Of a DNA stretch of 64,000 bases, positions 54,901 through 63,889 are shown one piece after another. The stretch covers positions 620,001-684,000 of the forward strand of contig MU867073.1 of NCBI GenBank assembly GCA_033725935.1. Reading direction: 5' to 3'. Numbering within the stretch: position 1 is the first letter of the stretch; each line of letters starts with the position of its first letter. The translations under genes and the position numbers were made by a program. This DNA comes from Cladorrhinum sp. PSN259. Taxonomy: Eukaryota > Ascomycota > Sordariomycetes > Sordariales > Podosporaceae. The notes under the pieces were generated by a model. The model worked only from the letters and a program-made list of their open reading frames with translations. It ran no database searches and was not told the DNA's origin.

Positions 54901-56985
54901 CTCGTCCAAAAATTTCCAAACCAGATCACTGAATTTGGGAGTCTCGTCTGACTTGAACTCAAACTCGAGTACACCGCTCATGCGCGAACTTTGAAGCTCT
55001 GTCTGGACCGACTCGATCGCAAGTTTTTCTGCTTGAATGAGCAGCGTAAGAGTTGGCTGCAGGACGATATCATAGACATCATCATCGGAAAGAGAGTGTC
55101 TCGCTTGAAAATTGTTGAGTTGACTAATCCGGATCCGGGCCACCTTTGCCGCCAAAGTCACGGAATTCCAGAGGCTCTGTGGCGGAGGAGCAGTCGGCTC
55201 CATAGCATCCGCAGCAACCTCAAAACTGCTCAGGGCAATCTTGTTCCCGTTCTCAATGGTATCTTTGACCATAGCGAGAGGTGTACTGATGTGAGTGCCG
55301 CTCAGCAGGTTCAGGGCCTGTTGCATCGGGCTGCGGTAATGGTTTTCTATCGTTGGGTTGATATGGTGATCTCTCTTGAAACGGCGAGCCCACTGCAAAG
55401 TCTCGTAATACAAATCTAACGAGCCAGACGCGATACTAAGGTTTAATGCAGATTGGGCCCAAAAGAGGCGGTCATTCGGATCCCGGCTCTTGGCGGACTT
55501 GGTCATTCGTCGGTGGACTTCATCTTCAACTTCTCCAAGCAAGGCTAATCGGCTTTGTTCCAGACCTGGCCGTTGAAGGAGAAGTGAACGCAGCATTAGG
55601 GGGTCGACCTGGCGGCTTCCAGGCGCCGAGCCCGTACGCAGTATTCCGTCTTCATAACTTGACTGGATAGACAGTTCAGCGGGCTGGGCCTCTTCAAGAA
55701 GGTTCAGAAACTCTATGGCACCTCGGGCCGGAACCATGGTGAAGATCCGACACGGGAGGTTAAACTTCCGGCTGGCGACCACAGCCAGGTTTTCGGCAGA
55801 GCATGGGAATGTAAGATTGAAGCCGTATTTCTTGTTGTGGCGGAAGAAGAGCTTAAGTAACTCTAACCTGTCCTCGAATTTGGCCAAACGCAATAGTGTT
55901 TCGAGGTCACACTGGTTGTTGTTCGTCGAGCTCAGCAAACGCCCTAGTATGCCGTTCACCAAGATCCAAATATTAGACTTGCGTGCTACATCACCGTCGG
56001 CATCAGCCCAAGTCCACCACCTGACAGCGTGGAAAGTAAGTGAGGCCGGGATGCAATCCACAAGCTTAGGAAATCGAACCATAGCGGCATCAATCTGGCT
56101 CCAGACTTGGTAACGAAACTCATGGGGAGGGCTCCGTCGGTGCATAAACTTGGCGAGGGGGAGGATGAGTGAATTGGTGATATCCCGACTGTCGACTCTG
56201 AGGGTTGAGTCGGGGAATTCGACGACCAATTTCAGCACATGTGCGGTGAACTTTCTATCCCTTTCCAGGTGACGCCAGAGTCGATTCAACCGCAAGACTT
56301 GGCCTTCGGGCGGGGAAAGGGTTTCGTTGAGATCCTGATCGCGCCATGCACTTTCGTGAGCGAGGTGACACCATCGGAGAGTCTTTTCGTCCCAGTCCTT
56401 GGATCTGAGCCACCTTCTTGTGAGCTCAGGTGTACACGAACGAACGAGATACATGTATGCATGTTGCAGAGGCCGTGGATCGCGGGTCTTGGGGTCAGAT
56501 TCGGGACTGGAGACGTCGAGAGGGCAAAGGAGGTTGAGCAACTCGGAAAGCGCCTGCTGTCTCTCCACCTGTTGGCTGGGATTCGTCGTCGCACGGCTAA
56601 GAGCTTTGCACAAGTCATTAACGTGACAAACACTCAGGTCGCGCATAATGCTGGCAACACCATGCGCGCCACCAAGTGCGTCCCAGAGCTGGACGAATTT
56701 GCCTCGAGAGCGCAAAGCAACCGAAACCTGTTGAATGGCCCTTTGTCGAACGAAGAAGCTCCGTGTTTGGCGCAGACCAGCAGCGGTGACATGTGGATCT
56801 CGGGCGGCTTCAAAGTACCGATCAAAACATGCTGGATATAACGAGCCGTCCGCAATGGCGTTCAAGATGAATTCGGTCAATGGGGTGATGTCGCCATTAC
56901 AAGCCTCGATTTCTTGTTTCAAACGAGCGTCGAGTGTGGTGAGATGAAGCTCTCGAAGCTCTTTGCAAAAAGTAGGATCTGGCAT
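51925..56985 (-). CDS. Large alpha-solenoid-like protein of unknown function
   Basis: A single uninterrupted frame of 1686 codons starts at ATG 56985. It is not recognised. The sequence is evenly helical with Leu/Trp/Arg-rich amphipathic helices from end to end and has no signal peptide, membrane segment, nucleotide-binding loop or low-complexity run of note. Helix pairs such as TARDVLVDIIKNARHIDIRA followed by AAVSVLVDSFINA look like HEAT or Armadillo repeats, as does the segment AFNDTERPIFAQL-type region near residue 1250. Proteins of this size and layout occur as single-copy fungus-specific genes and are annotated as hypothetical. Lack of introns over 5 kb is unusual next to the intron-rich neighbours. 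A scaffold role is only a guess. Confidence 0.88.
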   Translation of the reverse strand: MPDPTFCKELRELHLTTLDARLKQEIEACNGDITPLTEFILNAIADGSLYPACFDRYFEAARDPHVTAAGLRQTRSFFVRQRAIQQVSVALRSRGKFVQLWDALGGAHGVASIMRDLSVCHVNDLCKALSRATTNPSQQVERQQALSELLNLLCPLDVSSPESDPKTRDPRPLQHAYMYLVRSCTPELTRRWLRSKDWDEKTLRWCHLAHESAWRDQDLNETLSPPEGQVLRLNRLWRHLERDRKFTAHVLKLVVEFPDSTLRVDSRDITNSLILPLAKFMHRRSPPHEFRYQVWSQIDAAMVRFPKLVDCIPASLTFHAVRWWTWADADGDVARKSNIWILVNGILGRLLSSTNNNQCDLETLLRLAKFEDRLELLKLFFRHNKKYGFNLTFPCSAENLAVVASRKFNLPCRIFTMVPARGAIEFLNLLEEAQPAELSIQSSYEDGILRTGSAPGSRQVDPLMLRSLLLQRPGLEQSRLALLGEVEDEVHRRMTKSAKSRDPNDRLFWAQSALNLSIASGSLDLYYETLQWARRFKRDHHINPTIENHYRSPMQQALNLLSGTHISTPLAMVKDTIENGNKIALSSFEVAADAMEPTAPPPQSLWNSVTLAAKVARIRISQLNNFQARHSLSDDDVYDIVLQPTLTLLIQAEKLAIESVQTELQSSRMSGVLEFEFKSDETPKFSDLVWKFLDELGKARDQLWQRERTRRRPAVMTLSEPWCKGLPLQYIMPGFLVDSSRSSSSRYNWRRQGGDILKLPYLLAKAKRVVFMDTKHLLQPPPDDRETVLAIQGFVVDDFAMAVELLTHGQGGDKKKLSTEIWEHCVQHLTAGRLTDSEAVQFWRRWVFGGSECFDHLPKKRVVIMPKNQAREVGFPEWHPEDGPLAWDPSPVMASIQEDCKSKEDPPLKEEVEKGMRVLSIWHMLRASSFYPASTETSLGVGCRQVGSCQPYDVPVEEYEPPLIEDPAPRASTISRIAEEMLIINAHFGADTRFLMQPFPSSQDPCFPAVYLADEFLDGPHCAPSSCAYQLERNVEDVPAELLLQLASSVFKKLTAAGTEVTSHTTWVCMNLVELLGKSDRPWIACDFYKDIILTRPEDSSWHRHMFHPGFFHRLSPTQAKSFLLDIAHSIIGRMQAQAQHKLEEGNPIANPVPTVKVTVVKMLAQVMRGAKFVDEKTARDVLVDIIKNARHIDIRAAAVSVLVDSFINAPGDADTSTIINTLETEVVPVAACLNERWPMTEERWAEAEKTGEMPEVAPFNDTERPIFAQLAITTSVQLKRPQWRDKWQDTLVAKVIEKSKEINSRWMTLFLKVNSFSLAEGELLPTLPTNLAHMCEYLIHARSGVLALDTFNWIKQVSLEYLCNPPKSITASVRKDKKLLGSNAGKHWLYSWSDAGSKPPSNIVHEMAKILSIPNLPSSSETEDNPTTTCTGLTTSAHITDFFSTLSDIYIKEANHSELNCLILRLTTPCYENPFYPHNTATTQKQLNIKAWQINAIPLIHAVISRIDSTRSSTTWRRDPNRQPETLPDTFPMRMNVILSLYRHSILNLSEFAAEIKKLLCLQVLGETVAYHVRWIKVKDWILKDGNVSNKVFVDLAWELGDDLNHITGSYQPALEEYLRVELVLELLRVADLKDAKDGGKDATIRVDGTNVENVRELLKAWRESEDEVIRDGARSLLLGGKVEV

Positions 56986-57772
56986 TGTTGAAGAAATACT
57001 GCCAAAAATAGAATGCTAAAAGTTTAACAATTAGAAGATTTGACGGATGGTGGTCTGCGGTCTCAATTGTTTTTTTTGTTTTTTTTTTTTGGAAAAGATC
57101 TGGCAGTTATGATCCTACCTTGGGCGTTTTCGGGGATTGACTCGATCGGCCAATGAATCCCATTAGGGCCCAGTGTTGGAGCTTCACTCGTGTTCCTTAT
57201 TGCCCAGGCCCCATAAACTGTTTTCGGCCATCCAGAAGAGGAAGGCGCATTGGAGCACACGAACCATGGATGCATCCACCGCCTGCTGTAGGAGACCAAC
57301 CCCTTTTTGTCGGTGGATGAGCAGTCTGCAGCTGGGTTAGGGTTATACCTCGAATCAATTTGGTGACACTTGCTTGCTTCTGAGAGCCTGAATTATGAAT
57401 AATTGCAATAATTTTTTTTTAAGCTTGATGTAAATTGGCGCAAGATAAATTGAGGAATCGTGAAGATATGAGTAGAAAAACGCACACAAGACAGGGGAAA
57501 GTGGTAGAGAAAAGGGAAACAGAACCAACAATAGAAACGAAGGAAGATTTAAAAAGTCTTTCTGTACCATAAAGCAAACAACAGGGTCACATCGTGGGTC
57601 TTGTCAACTACAAGCCGCGGCTCCATGCTCACATTGCAATTTCCCTGAAGATAAGCGCGGGGTCCTCCAGCGGCGTATATAACCACCATAAACCTCAAAC
57701 CTCCATGCACCTATCGTAAATCAGTTCCACCATAGAAAAAACATACATATGAACAACTAATATCAGCCCAAA
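56986..57772. other. Divergent promoter region
   Basis: The region lies between the starts of the solenoid gene (-) and the GPI protein gene (+). It has a T-rich run at 57068-57090 and a TATA element at 57676-57682. No gene is supported. Confidence 0.45.
57676..57682 (+). promoter_or_regulatory. TATA box TATATAA before the GPI-protein gene
   Basis: TATATAA sits 91 bp upstream of the ATG at 57773 in otherwise mixed sequence, a good position for a core promoter element in fungi. Confidence 0.4.
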
Positions 57773-58519
57773 ATGCGCAGCCAAGCCCTCCTTTCCGCAT
57801 CACTCGGCATCTCACTCACCTTAGCCGACCCCATCGCAGCCATAATCCCACAAATAACCCCAACTCCAATCCTGACCAGACGCGCGGAAACCATCACCAA
57901 CACTCAACACCCATCCCCATCCATATTCTCCGAATGCTCAAGCGCCCTCCGCTCCCTTTTCACCTCTCGCCCGCAACCATACCCCGAAGGTCTCTCCCTC
58001 TGGCTAGCCACAGGCCAGCACACCCAAACAATCACGACCCCACCGCCTGCAAGTCTAACCGGCATCCCCAAAGACGTCTGGGCCAACCCAAGAGACTTGG
58101 ACGAGTTCTGCGGCGAACTATTCACGACCATCACGCCACCTGCTGAGCTCGCAGAGGCGTACACCGAGTACAGTGACGCAGTCTCAAAGTGGGCCAAAGC
58201 GACGGGTTCGGTGGTGAGGAGCTACGTGAGCAAGTGCTCGAGCGTGGATGAGGAACAACAGTGGCTCGCGGGTAAGCTGCTGATTGGGATTGCTACGGAT
58301 GTGGAGGAGTGCAAGACGGGCGTGACCTTGTTGTTTGATCTGGATAAATACTTGGGGGGTGTCACCAGCACTGCGGCGGGTTTGGATGGGGTTAAGCCGA
58401 CTGGAGGTCCGAGTAGTTCGAGTTCTACGGGCGTAGCTGCCGCTACTGGACCCAGGGAGACGGTGTTTGCCGTTGGGATGGCGGTTGCTGCTGTTGGTGC
58501 TGTTGTTGCGGGGCTGTAA
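57773..58519 (+). CDS. Small secreted GPI-anchored protein, unknown function
   Basis: A 248-residue intronless protein starts at ATG 57773. Residues 1-18 form a secretion signal (MRSQALLSASLGISLTLA). The mature part has four Cys (FSECSSA, DEFCGEL, VSKCSSV, VEECKTG), which could form two disulfides. The C-terminus has a Gly/Ser/Thr-rich spacer followed by a hydrophobic tail VFAVGMAVAAVGAVVAGL without a basic end, the mark of a GPI-anchor signal. It should therefore sit on the cell surface or wall. Similar small proteins are common in ascomycetes and lack known activity. Confidence 0.85.
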   Translation: MRSQALLSASLGISLTLADPIAAIIPQITPTPILTRRAETITNTQHPSPSIFSECSSALRSLFTSRPQPYPEGLSLWLATGQHTQTITTPPPASLTGIPKDVWANPRDLDEFCGELFTTITPPAELAEAYTEYSDAVSKWAKATGSVVRSYVSKCSSVDEEQQWLAGKLLIGIATDVEECKTGVTLLFDLDKYLGGVTSTAAGLDGVKPTGGPSSSSSTGVAAATGPRETVFAVGMAVAAVGAVVAGL

Positions 58520-58986
58520 GATGGCAAGCGGGAGGATTGAAAGACCACGAGAGATTGATTGAGGCACTCACAGCCATCGCTTTCTCAAACTCGGAAGCGA
58601 CGCCCAGGAGTGTTCGGGTCCGATTGGCGTAAAAGCGGAGAGAGCTGGGGAGGATTGGGATGCCTCGGGAATAGGAATCAATAGAGACTGCCCGATGTGT
58701 GGGAAAGAGAGCCACTGTTTCTTGCATCAACTGGTGAATGGGTGGTTCAGAGCGTTTAGCGGCTTCCGCAAGGTCCTAGGACTCAGGTTTCCCGCTCAAT
58801 GAAACTCAGACCCAAACTTTGACAGAAATATTTCTCTTTCAGAATTTCTCCGAGACACTCAAAGAATCATAATTTCTCCCAGACACTCAAAGAGATCATA
58901 ACTTCTCCAAGGCACTTAAAGATATAATATTTTCTCCCGGGTACTCAAAGAAGCCATATTTTCCACTGACATCGTATTTTACCAAC
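58520..58986. other. Intergenic with 29-bp tandem repeat
   Basis: The GPI-protein 3' region is followed by a 29-bp-period repeat directly before the SRR1-like start codon. No gene is supported. Confidence 0.5.
58841..58960. repeat. 29-bp tandem repeat, four copies, before the SRR1-like gene
   Basis: The core TTTCTCC recurs at 58844, 58873, 58902 (as CTTCTCC) and 58931, exactly 29 bp apart each time. It is followed in each unit by a CACTCAAAGA-like stretch. A weaker fifth core lies near 58958. The array ends about 25 bp before the ATG at 58987, so it lies in the promoter or 5' leader. Confidence 0.75.
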
Positions 58987-59606
58987 ATGGCTACGGATCG
59001 CGAGTTCACCTTGCCGGAGGTCAGATTTCGCTTCCTACAGGAACAGTCCCTCCACTACACACGCCAATGGTCGGTGCTCAACATGGACCATATACTCGAC
59101 TCTACTCCGGAGAGGGGATGGCCGATAGACAGAGCCTTAATGATTGGCTCGGGATCATTCTCCACGACATCATCACAACGCCCCTTGAGACAGCTGGTCT
59201 TTTTTCTCCAAGTAGCCCATATTGGTAGGTTTCCACTCACTTGTTTCGACCCAGTTCCTGTTAAATAACCGCCCCTTTCATTGCCACCTATCTAGTCAGG
59301 ACCAACCTTGCTCCTCGTCACCCCGCCAAAGGACAAATATTCCGCCTCTACGCCCACGATGCCAGTTACACACGGACCGACAAGCAACTTCTCAACAGCC
59401 TCGGGGTTGGGGTCCTACAGGCCCCGGAAATTTTTTCCCTAATAGACCACCACACCTTCGCCTACACCCCCTTCGTTAACATCGACGTCACGGTACCGAA
59501 CATTATCCTGGCCCCGACTCCACCCTGCTTGTACATCGGCCACGGCGTCAGAAGCGATATCAACGCCGTAACCGGTGATCCAAGGAAGGAAAAAATAACG
59601 TTCTAG
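58987..59606 (+). CDS. SRR1-like domain protein (possibly truncated)
   Basis: Two exons (58987-59224 and 59296-59606; intron 71 bp GTAGGT...TCTAG) give 182 residues to TAG 59604-59606. The fold marks of the SRR1-like family are present: an Ile/Gly-rich strand ALMIGSGSF, the helix RQLVFFLQVAHI, the strand FRLYAHDASYT, then DKQLLNSLGVGVLQAPEIF, and HTFAYTPFV. Plant SRR1 acts in light and clock signalling and yeast relatives in heme regulation; fungal versions with this layout are uncharacterised. After the TAG the same frame stays open and still looks like protein, so the gene may have been longer (next entry). The intron is inferred from frame continuity. Confidence 0.75.
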
Positions 59607-60173
59607 AACAACGTGATGGACGAAAGGTGGAATATTTACCGAAAATGGACCGAGCACATGGTGGAGCACTTTCATACACTTTATGAGCCGAGGGGCCCGG
59701 CTGTTTGTGACTTTTGCATGAATGTTTGCGTGTGGAAGAAGATGAGGTACAGGGATGCAAAGGGGCTGGTTGAAGCTGTGGATCTGGACTCGACGGATCC
59801 TGAAGATGAGGATTCTGATGATTCTGATGATTCTGATGGTTCTAGGGACAACGCTCAGACGAATTCAGTGACAACTCTTAGACCAATGGGGTGGACAACG
59901 CCCAGACCAATGGGGACGACAACGTTGGGACTAATGGCGTGGACGACGTTGGGACTAATGGCGTGGTCGAACCTGTGGATCTGGACTCCACGGACCCTGA
60001 ATATGAGGAGCCTGATGATTCCGATGACTCTGGGGACAATGCTCACACCAATGGCGTGGACAACGCTCAGACGAATGGGGTGGTTGAACCTGTTCATTTG
60101 GAATCGAACGGATCCTGATGCTGAGGATTCTGAGTACAACGATCAGATCGGGATCAAAGATATTTTGAAGTGA
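59607..60173 (+). pseudogene. Continuation of the SRR1-like frame with acidic repeats and frameshifts
   Basis: Directly after TAG 59604-59606 the frame continues with MDERWNIYRKWTEHMVEHF and an FCMNVCVWKKMRYRDAKG segment. It then enters an acidic repeat with the consensus VDLDSTDPE-DDSDDSGDNAQTNG. After the first copy the sense moves to another frame (about 59865), where the repeat continues to TGA at about 60118. It then returns to the first frame for DAEDSEYNDQIGIKDILK, ending at TGA 60171-60173. Repeat copies in different frames show that insertions or deletions occurred after duplication. A full-length ancestor and decay is the simplest reading; read-through is less likely. Confidence 0.55.
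59770..60145 (+). repeat. Imperfect coding repeat (acidic / NAQTNG units)
   Basis: Three long units beginning with the GTGGATCTGGACTC-type segment (about 59778, 59970 and, more diverged, 60085) enclose shorter 24-27-bp units of the type GACAACGCTCAGACGAATGG. Copies differ by substitutions and by frame-changing indels. Confidence 0.6.
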
Positions 60174-61338
60174 TGGAGCGAGCCTGCTGAGAGATGGAAA
60201 CGTGCGAGCGAGGACATTTCAAATGACAACTCCGCGCGTGCATTCTCAGCTTTGCTACACAGGTTATTTTAAATTCCTAGCGAAATAGCATTTGTACAGG
60301 ATAAATAGAAGAGCAGCGTTTGATGATTTTTGCAAACTTCTTTCTCTCTTGGAAGGTCACACTTTTCGTCGGCAAGTGTCCTAAAGTTCAGACCGTATCT
60401 TTGGTGTATGGTAAACACCAACATACTTGACGCTAGTTACAGAGTCCATTCCAGATTCTCTAATCAGGCCGAGGCGCACCGCGAGCAAAAGTTACATGTA
60501 TCCCAAAAGTAGCCAAAGTTGAAAATGGCACAATCCGGGCCGGGCTGTGGGCAGTTAATTCCACATCACTGGCCCGCGGTAACTGATTACATACCTCACG
60601 CCCCTAAGGCCTTGAAGAAGAAGAAGGAATCCGGTTAACCGTCAAGGTAAGTAAGGTACCTACCTACCTACCTACCAACAAGTGGCAGGTTGTCCGATAA
60701 ACCTTGATTGTGTCGGGCTTCTGTTGGTTGCCGCATCTTTCTTGTATGTATGTACTAGTAGACATATGAAAATCTTGATCGCCCATTGGAGAAGGAAAAC
60801 TTGAAGGAAGTGACGGTGTGATTGATTGATTGATTGATACTGCCCGCCGGCCGGCCGCCCACCTGCCTGCCTCCTGCGTTAGATGCCACCCGTCCATGTA
60901 GTCGATTATTTATTTCCATTTGGACTGGGCTGGGGTGAGGGGTTCAGGGGGTTGGGCGGGTTAAGGGAGGGGATTTATTGTAGGTAACCCGTCCGTAACA
61001 AGGTTGATTTGCTTCATGTGAATTTTTCTTTGATAGTGCAATTTTTTAAGTTGCTCGGAATTCTTGTTGTGCCTGGAAGGATGGATGGATGGATGGATAC
61101 TTGTTGAAATTACTCGCCCTGTGTTGGGAAACCAACCTTGATGTCGAGTTCATGATGGTTGCTTGAAATCTCAAATATCTTGAGGGGATTTGATTGCTCC
61201 ATGCACTCTAATAAAGCAAGACACAGGACCACCCACCCTCTTGAAAAGAAACATCATTCTGAACATACAGTCTGCTCAATATGCACAAAGGTACATATTA
61301 TTTATCGCCAGGGCAATACCGACAACAACCAATCAGCA
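60174..61338. other. Intergenic with several microsatellites
   Basis: No gene is supported in these 1.2 kb. Simple repeats are ACCT (60657-60676), GATT (60820-60837) and GGAT (61076-61099). The last 60 bp lead into the tRNA-Ile gene. Confidence 0.5.
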
Positions 61339-61439
61339 GCCCGATTAGCTCAGCTGGTTAGAGCGTCGTACTAATATAAATCATGTCAGTTTATATGTAG
61401 TAAATGCGAAGGTCAACAGTTCAATCCTGTTATTGGGCA
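61339..61439 (+). tRNA. tRNA-Ile (anticodon AAT) with a 27-nt intron
   Basis: The cloverleaf is complete: acceptor GCCCGAT pairs with ATTGGGC (one G-T pair) with discriminator A. The D arm is GCTC/GAGC, the anticodon stem TCGTA/TGCGA and the T arm AACAG-TTCAATC-CTGTT. After removal of 61377-61403, which starts one base after the anticodon, the loop is CTAATAA with anticodon AAT (inosine-34 after editing). The mature tRNA is 74 nt. Box A TAGCTCAGCTGG and box B GGTCAACAGTTCAATCC are slightly diverged from consensus. A T7 stop lies at about 61458. Confidence 0.9.
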
Positions 61440-61684
61440 TTTCATTTTGTGGACATTTTTTTGGCCTCTTTTTCTTTTTCACTTTTCCCCGACAGGGGAT
61501 CCGTACCCTCGTCTCCTTTTAGATAAGGCGAAAACTCAAGGAAGATAGACAGAGACAAGTAAAGTATGTTGTTCTGCTCTTCTTCACCAAAACGACCAAT
61601 TCATTGGTTCAGAGAATATAGGCTGGAAAATATCAGGCGCCTTACACACCAGCTGTCAGCGAGGAAAACCGTTGAACCGCAACT

Positions 61685-63889
61685 TTACATGCTTTGAAAA
61701 CTCACCATGTAATCCCAATCACCCATCCCAAACTCGGGCGTAACAGTCATAGACACCATCATGTCGCTCGCAGCCCCATCAATCATCCCCTGGAGCCCAC
61801 CAATCACATCTTCAAAGAAAGCCTGACACCTAGCTTCCGATTCCTCAGCCGTCGTAACCACGACCTGAGAAACCTCTCCTTCTTCTCGACCATCCATCAG
61901 CGCCTTGACCTGACTGCAAGCCATCTGCACAAACAGATACGCCTTAGTGTTCGTCTCGCCAGCTGCGATAGAGTCCCAAGTCCAAATCTTCGCATCTTCC
62001 AACACGGCAAGCAGATCCGGACGAAGCGAGACAGGTCCAAGGCTGTCCTCCTCTTTGATAAGTGCCTTCAGCTCGCAGGCGATGACGATGAATGCTTGAA
62101 CACCGGCGGTGCGGAACACTCCGGAGCTGTTGGTTACTTGGCGGGAGAGGAGGTCAACTTGGCCTGTCTGGCTTGCAGGTCCTCCTCCTAAAGATAGTGG
62201 AACAGGATGCGCGGATCTCCAGAACCTGAGTGCTGACTCGACCGCAACTTTTCTTGAGAAGGCGAATGAAGCCTCCTGCAGCGATGGGCCAAAGAATGGT
62301 AAGTGAAGGGAAAGGAAGTACCGCCGCATCATGAGATCTAGAGATCGGAGTTCAAGCTCGGAGGGACCAAACGAGGACAATTTGCTAGCCTGCAAGTTTC
62401 GTGTCAAATCTTTGTAAGCGGCTCTCAACTCGGTATCGAGCTTAAGTGTCTCCTTGTAGGTCCCGTTAGAGCCAATGGCGTTTAGGAACTTTGCAATGGC
62501 TAATCGTTGTGGGAGCGTTTTCCGAAGAGCAATTGCCACGCTTGTCTGTGTAAATCGGCCCTCATTACCAGCAGAGGATGCGTCAACATTGGTTAATTCA
62601 TGGTCGTCAAAGTTACCAGGTGCCTCAGTGTCGAAAATATCAAGATCAACCAGCGGGTCCCCTCCAGAGACCATGCTAGAATGCACCACCAGCTCCAAGA
62701 TTGTGTTCCACAGGCGAAGCCGTGTTTCTTTTGCCAAAAGTGTCATGGTAGGCGGCAAGTTAGCTGATCCTCGGTGTAAACCCATGTACATCGCTGTTCG
62801 GACAAGGGACCCAATAGATGTCCAAATCATATCTTCCCCCACTCCCGTTGCTTCGCGGGCGAACATGAGCAGACAGTTTGACTGGATGAACTGGATCCCC
62901 AGACGATGCTTAAAGTCTGGGGCCGACAGGAATGTTTGGGCTTCGTATACCCATCGGAGTGCCTGTGCTCTGAGGGAGAAAGTCGAGTCATATGTTGCCG
63001 CTCCAATTGCTAGGACCAACTTGACCTGGATCAGGAACGAAGTGTCTGGAGTGACGGTCGGTGATGACCAAAGAGCTTCATAGTCGTTCCTGAAACTAGG
63101 TATATGAAGGATTCGGTAGAAGGGTTCCACTGTGCGTAGGTAGCACTCAACTAGCTGGTCTGCAACACTCTTGACCGGCAGTTCTGAAGTCGGCAAACAT
63201 GGCCAAGGAGGAGCTCGATGCTGCTTGATGGTCTTTGCAAGTTGTTTGCAACGCTTGAGACCGTTGAAAGCTTTCGATGACTCGTCGACCATATGCGGCT
63301 CGAGAACGTCAAACATGTCCCGGAGCAAAGCCACGGCGTTGATCCAATGGCTCTGGCCAAACAGGCGAGTCTTGTGGCTCGCACTCCGGCTAGTAGCTGG
63401 TTGATGTAGCCCAATCTGGGTACTCTGGTGCTGGAAATGGAAGGTACCAGCGACTGCATTTGAGGTGACCTCGAAGTGTGATGATGGCGACGAAGCCGAG
63501 GTTCCCGAAGCAGGTGCGTTGAGGAATGCAGCGGATGCGTCATGATGAAATCCCAGGTCACTGTGGGTTTTGTTTGTAAATGAATCTGTACTCGATGTTG
63601 ATTTTTCTGTCAATTTCTGGTCCCTTGGTGGCGATGGTTGACCAGAGTGGTTGTTGGCTTTGGCAGGAGGTGGAAGATCGGCCTTTGATGTGTCTCTGTA
63701 GACGCACTCGGCATTTTTAGAGCGGAGACAATTGTTGCAAGGACTTTCTCGATTGCATCGAATTTTCCGTTGCCTGCACAGGATACATGATCTAAAGCAT
63801 CAAGACGCCAAATTAGCATAGAATGGAGCCCAAGGAGGCTGCACTTACACTGCAGGTCGGCGTCGACGTTTGGGGGCTTCCCGCTCCAT
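61685..63889 (-). CDS. Zn2Cys6 transcription factor with fungal_trans domain
   Basis: A 715-residue nuclear regulator is encoded by two exons (63889-63849 and 63791-61685; intron 57 bp GTAAGT...CTTTAG). Exon 1 gives the basic lead MEREAPKRRRRPAV. The binuclear zinc cluster follows directly after the splice: CILCRQRKIRCNRESPCNNC plus a last Cys eight residues on (NAEC), matching CX2CX6CX5CX2CX7C. A Ser/Thr-rich linker leads to the fungal_trans middle homology region with VECYLRTVEPFYRILHIPSF, LVLAIGAATYD and TAMYMGLHRG. The open frame that starts at 63613 lacks the zinc cluster and is only part of the gene. Target genes cannot be told; the nearest gene inward is tRNA-Ile. Confidence 0.9.

Noticed and set aside
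1461..60173. Idea that UAG is reassigned to an amino acid
   Set aside because: SKI8 and AAA paralogue 3 end at TAG at their expected C-termini, so the in-frame TAGs are better explained by decay.
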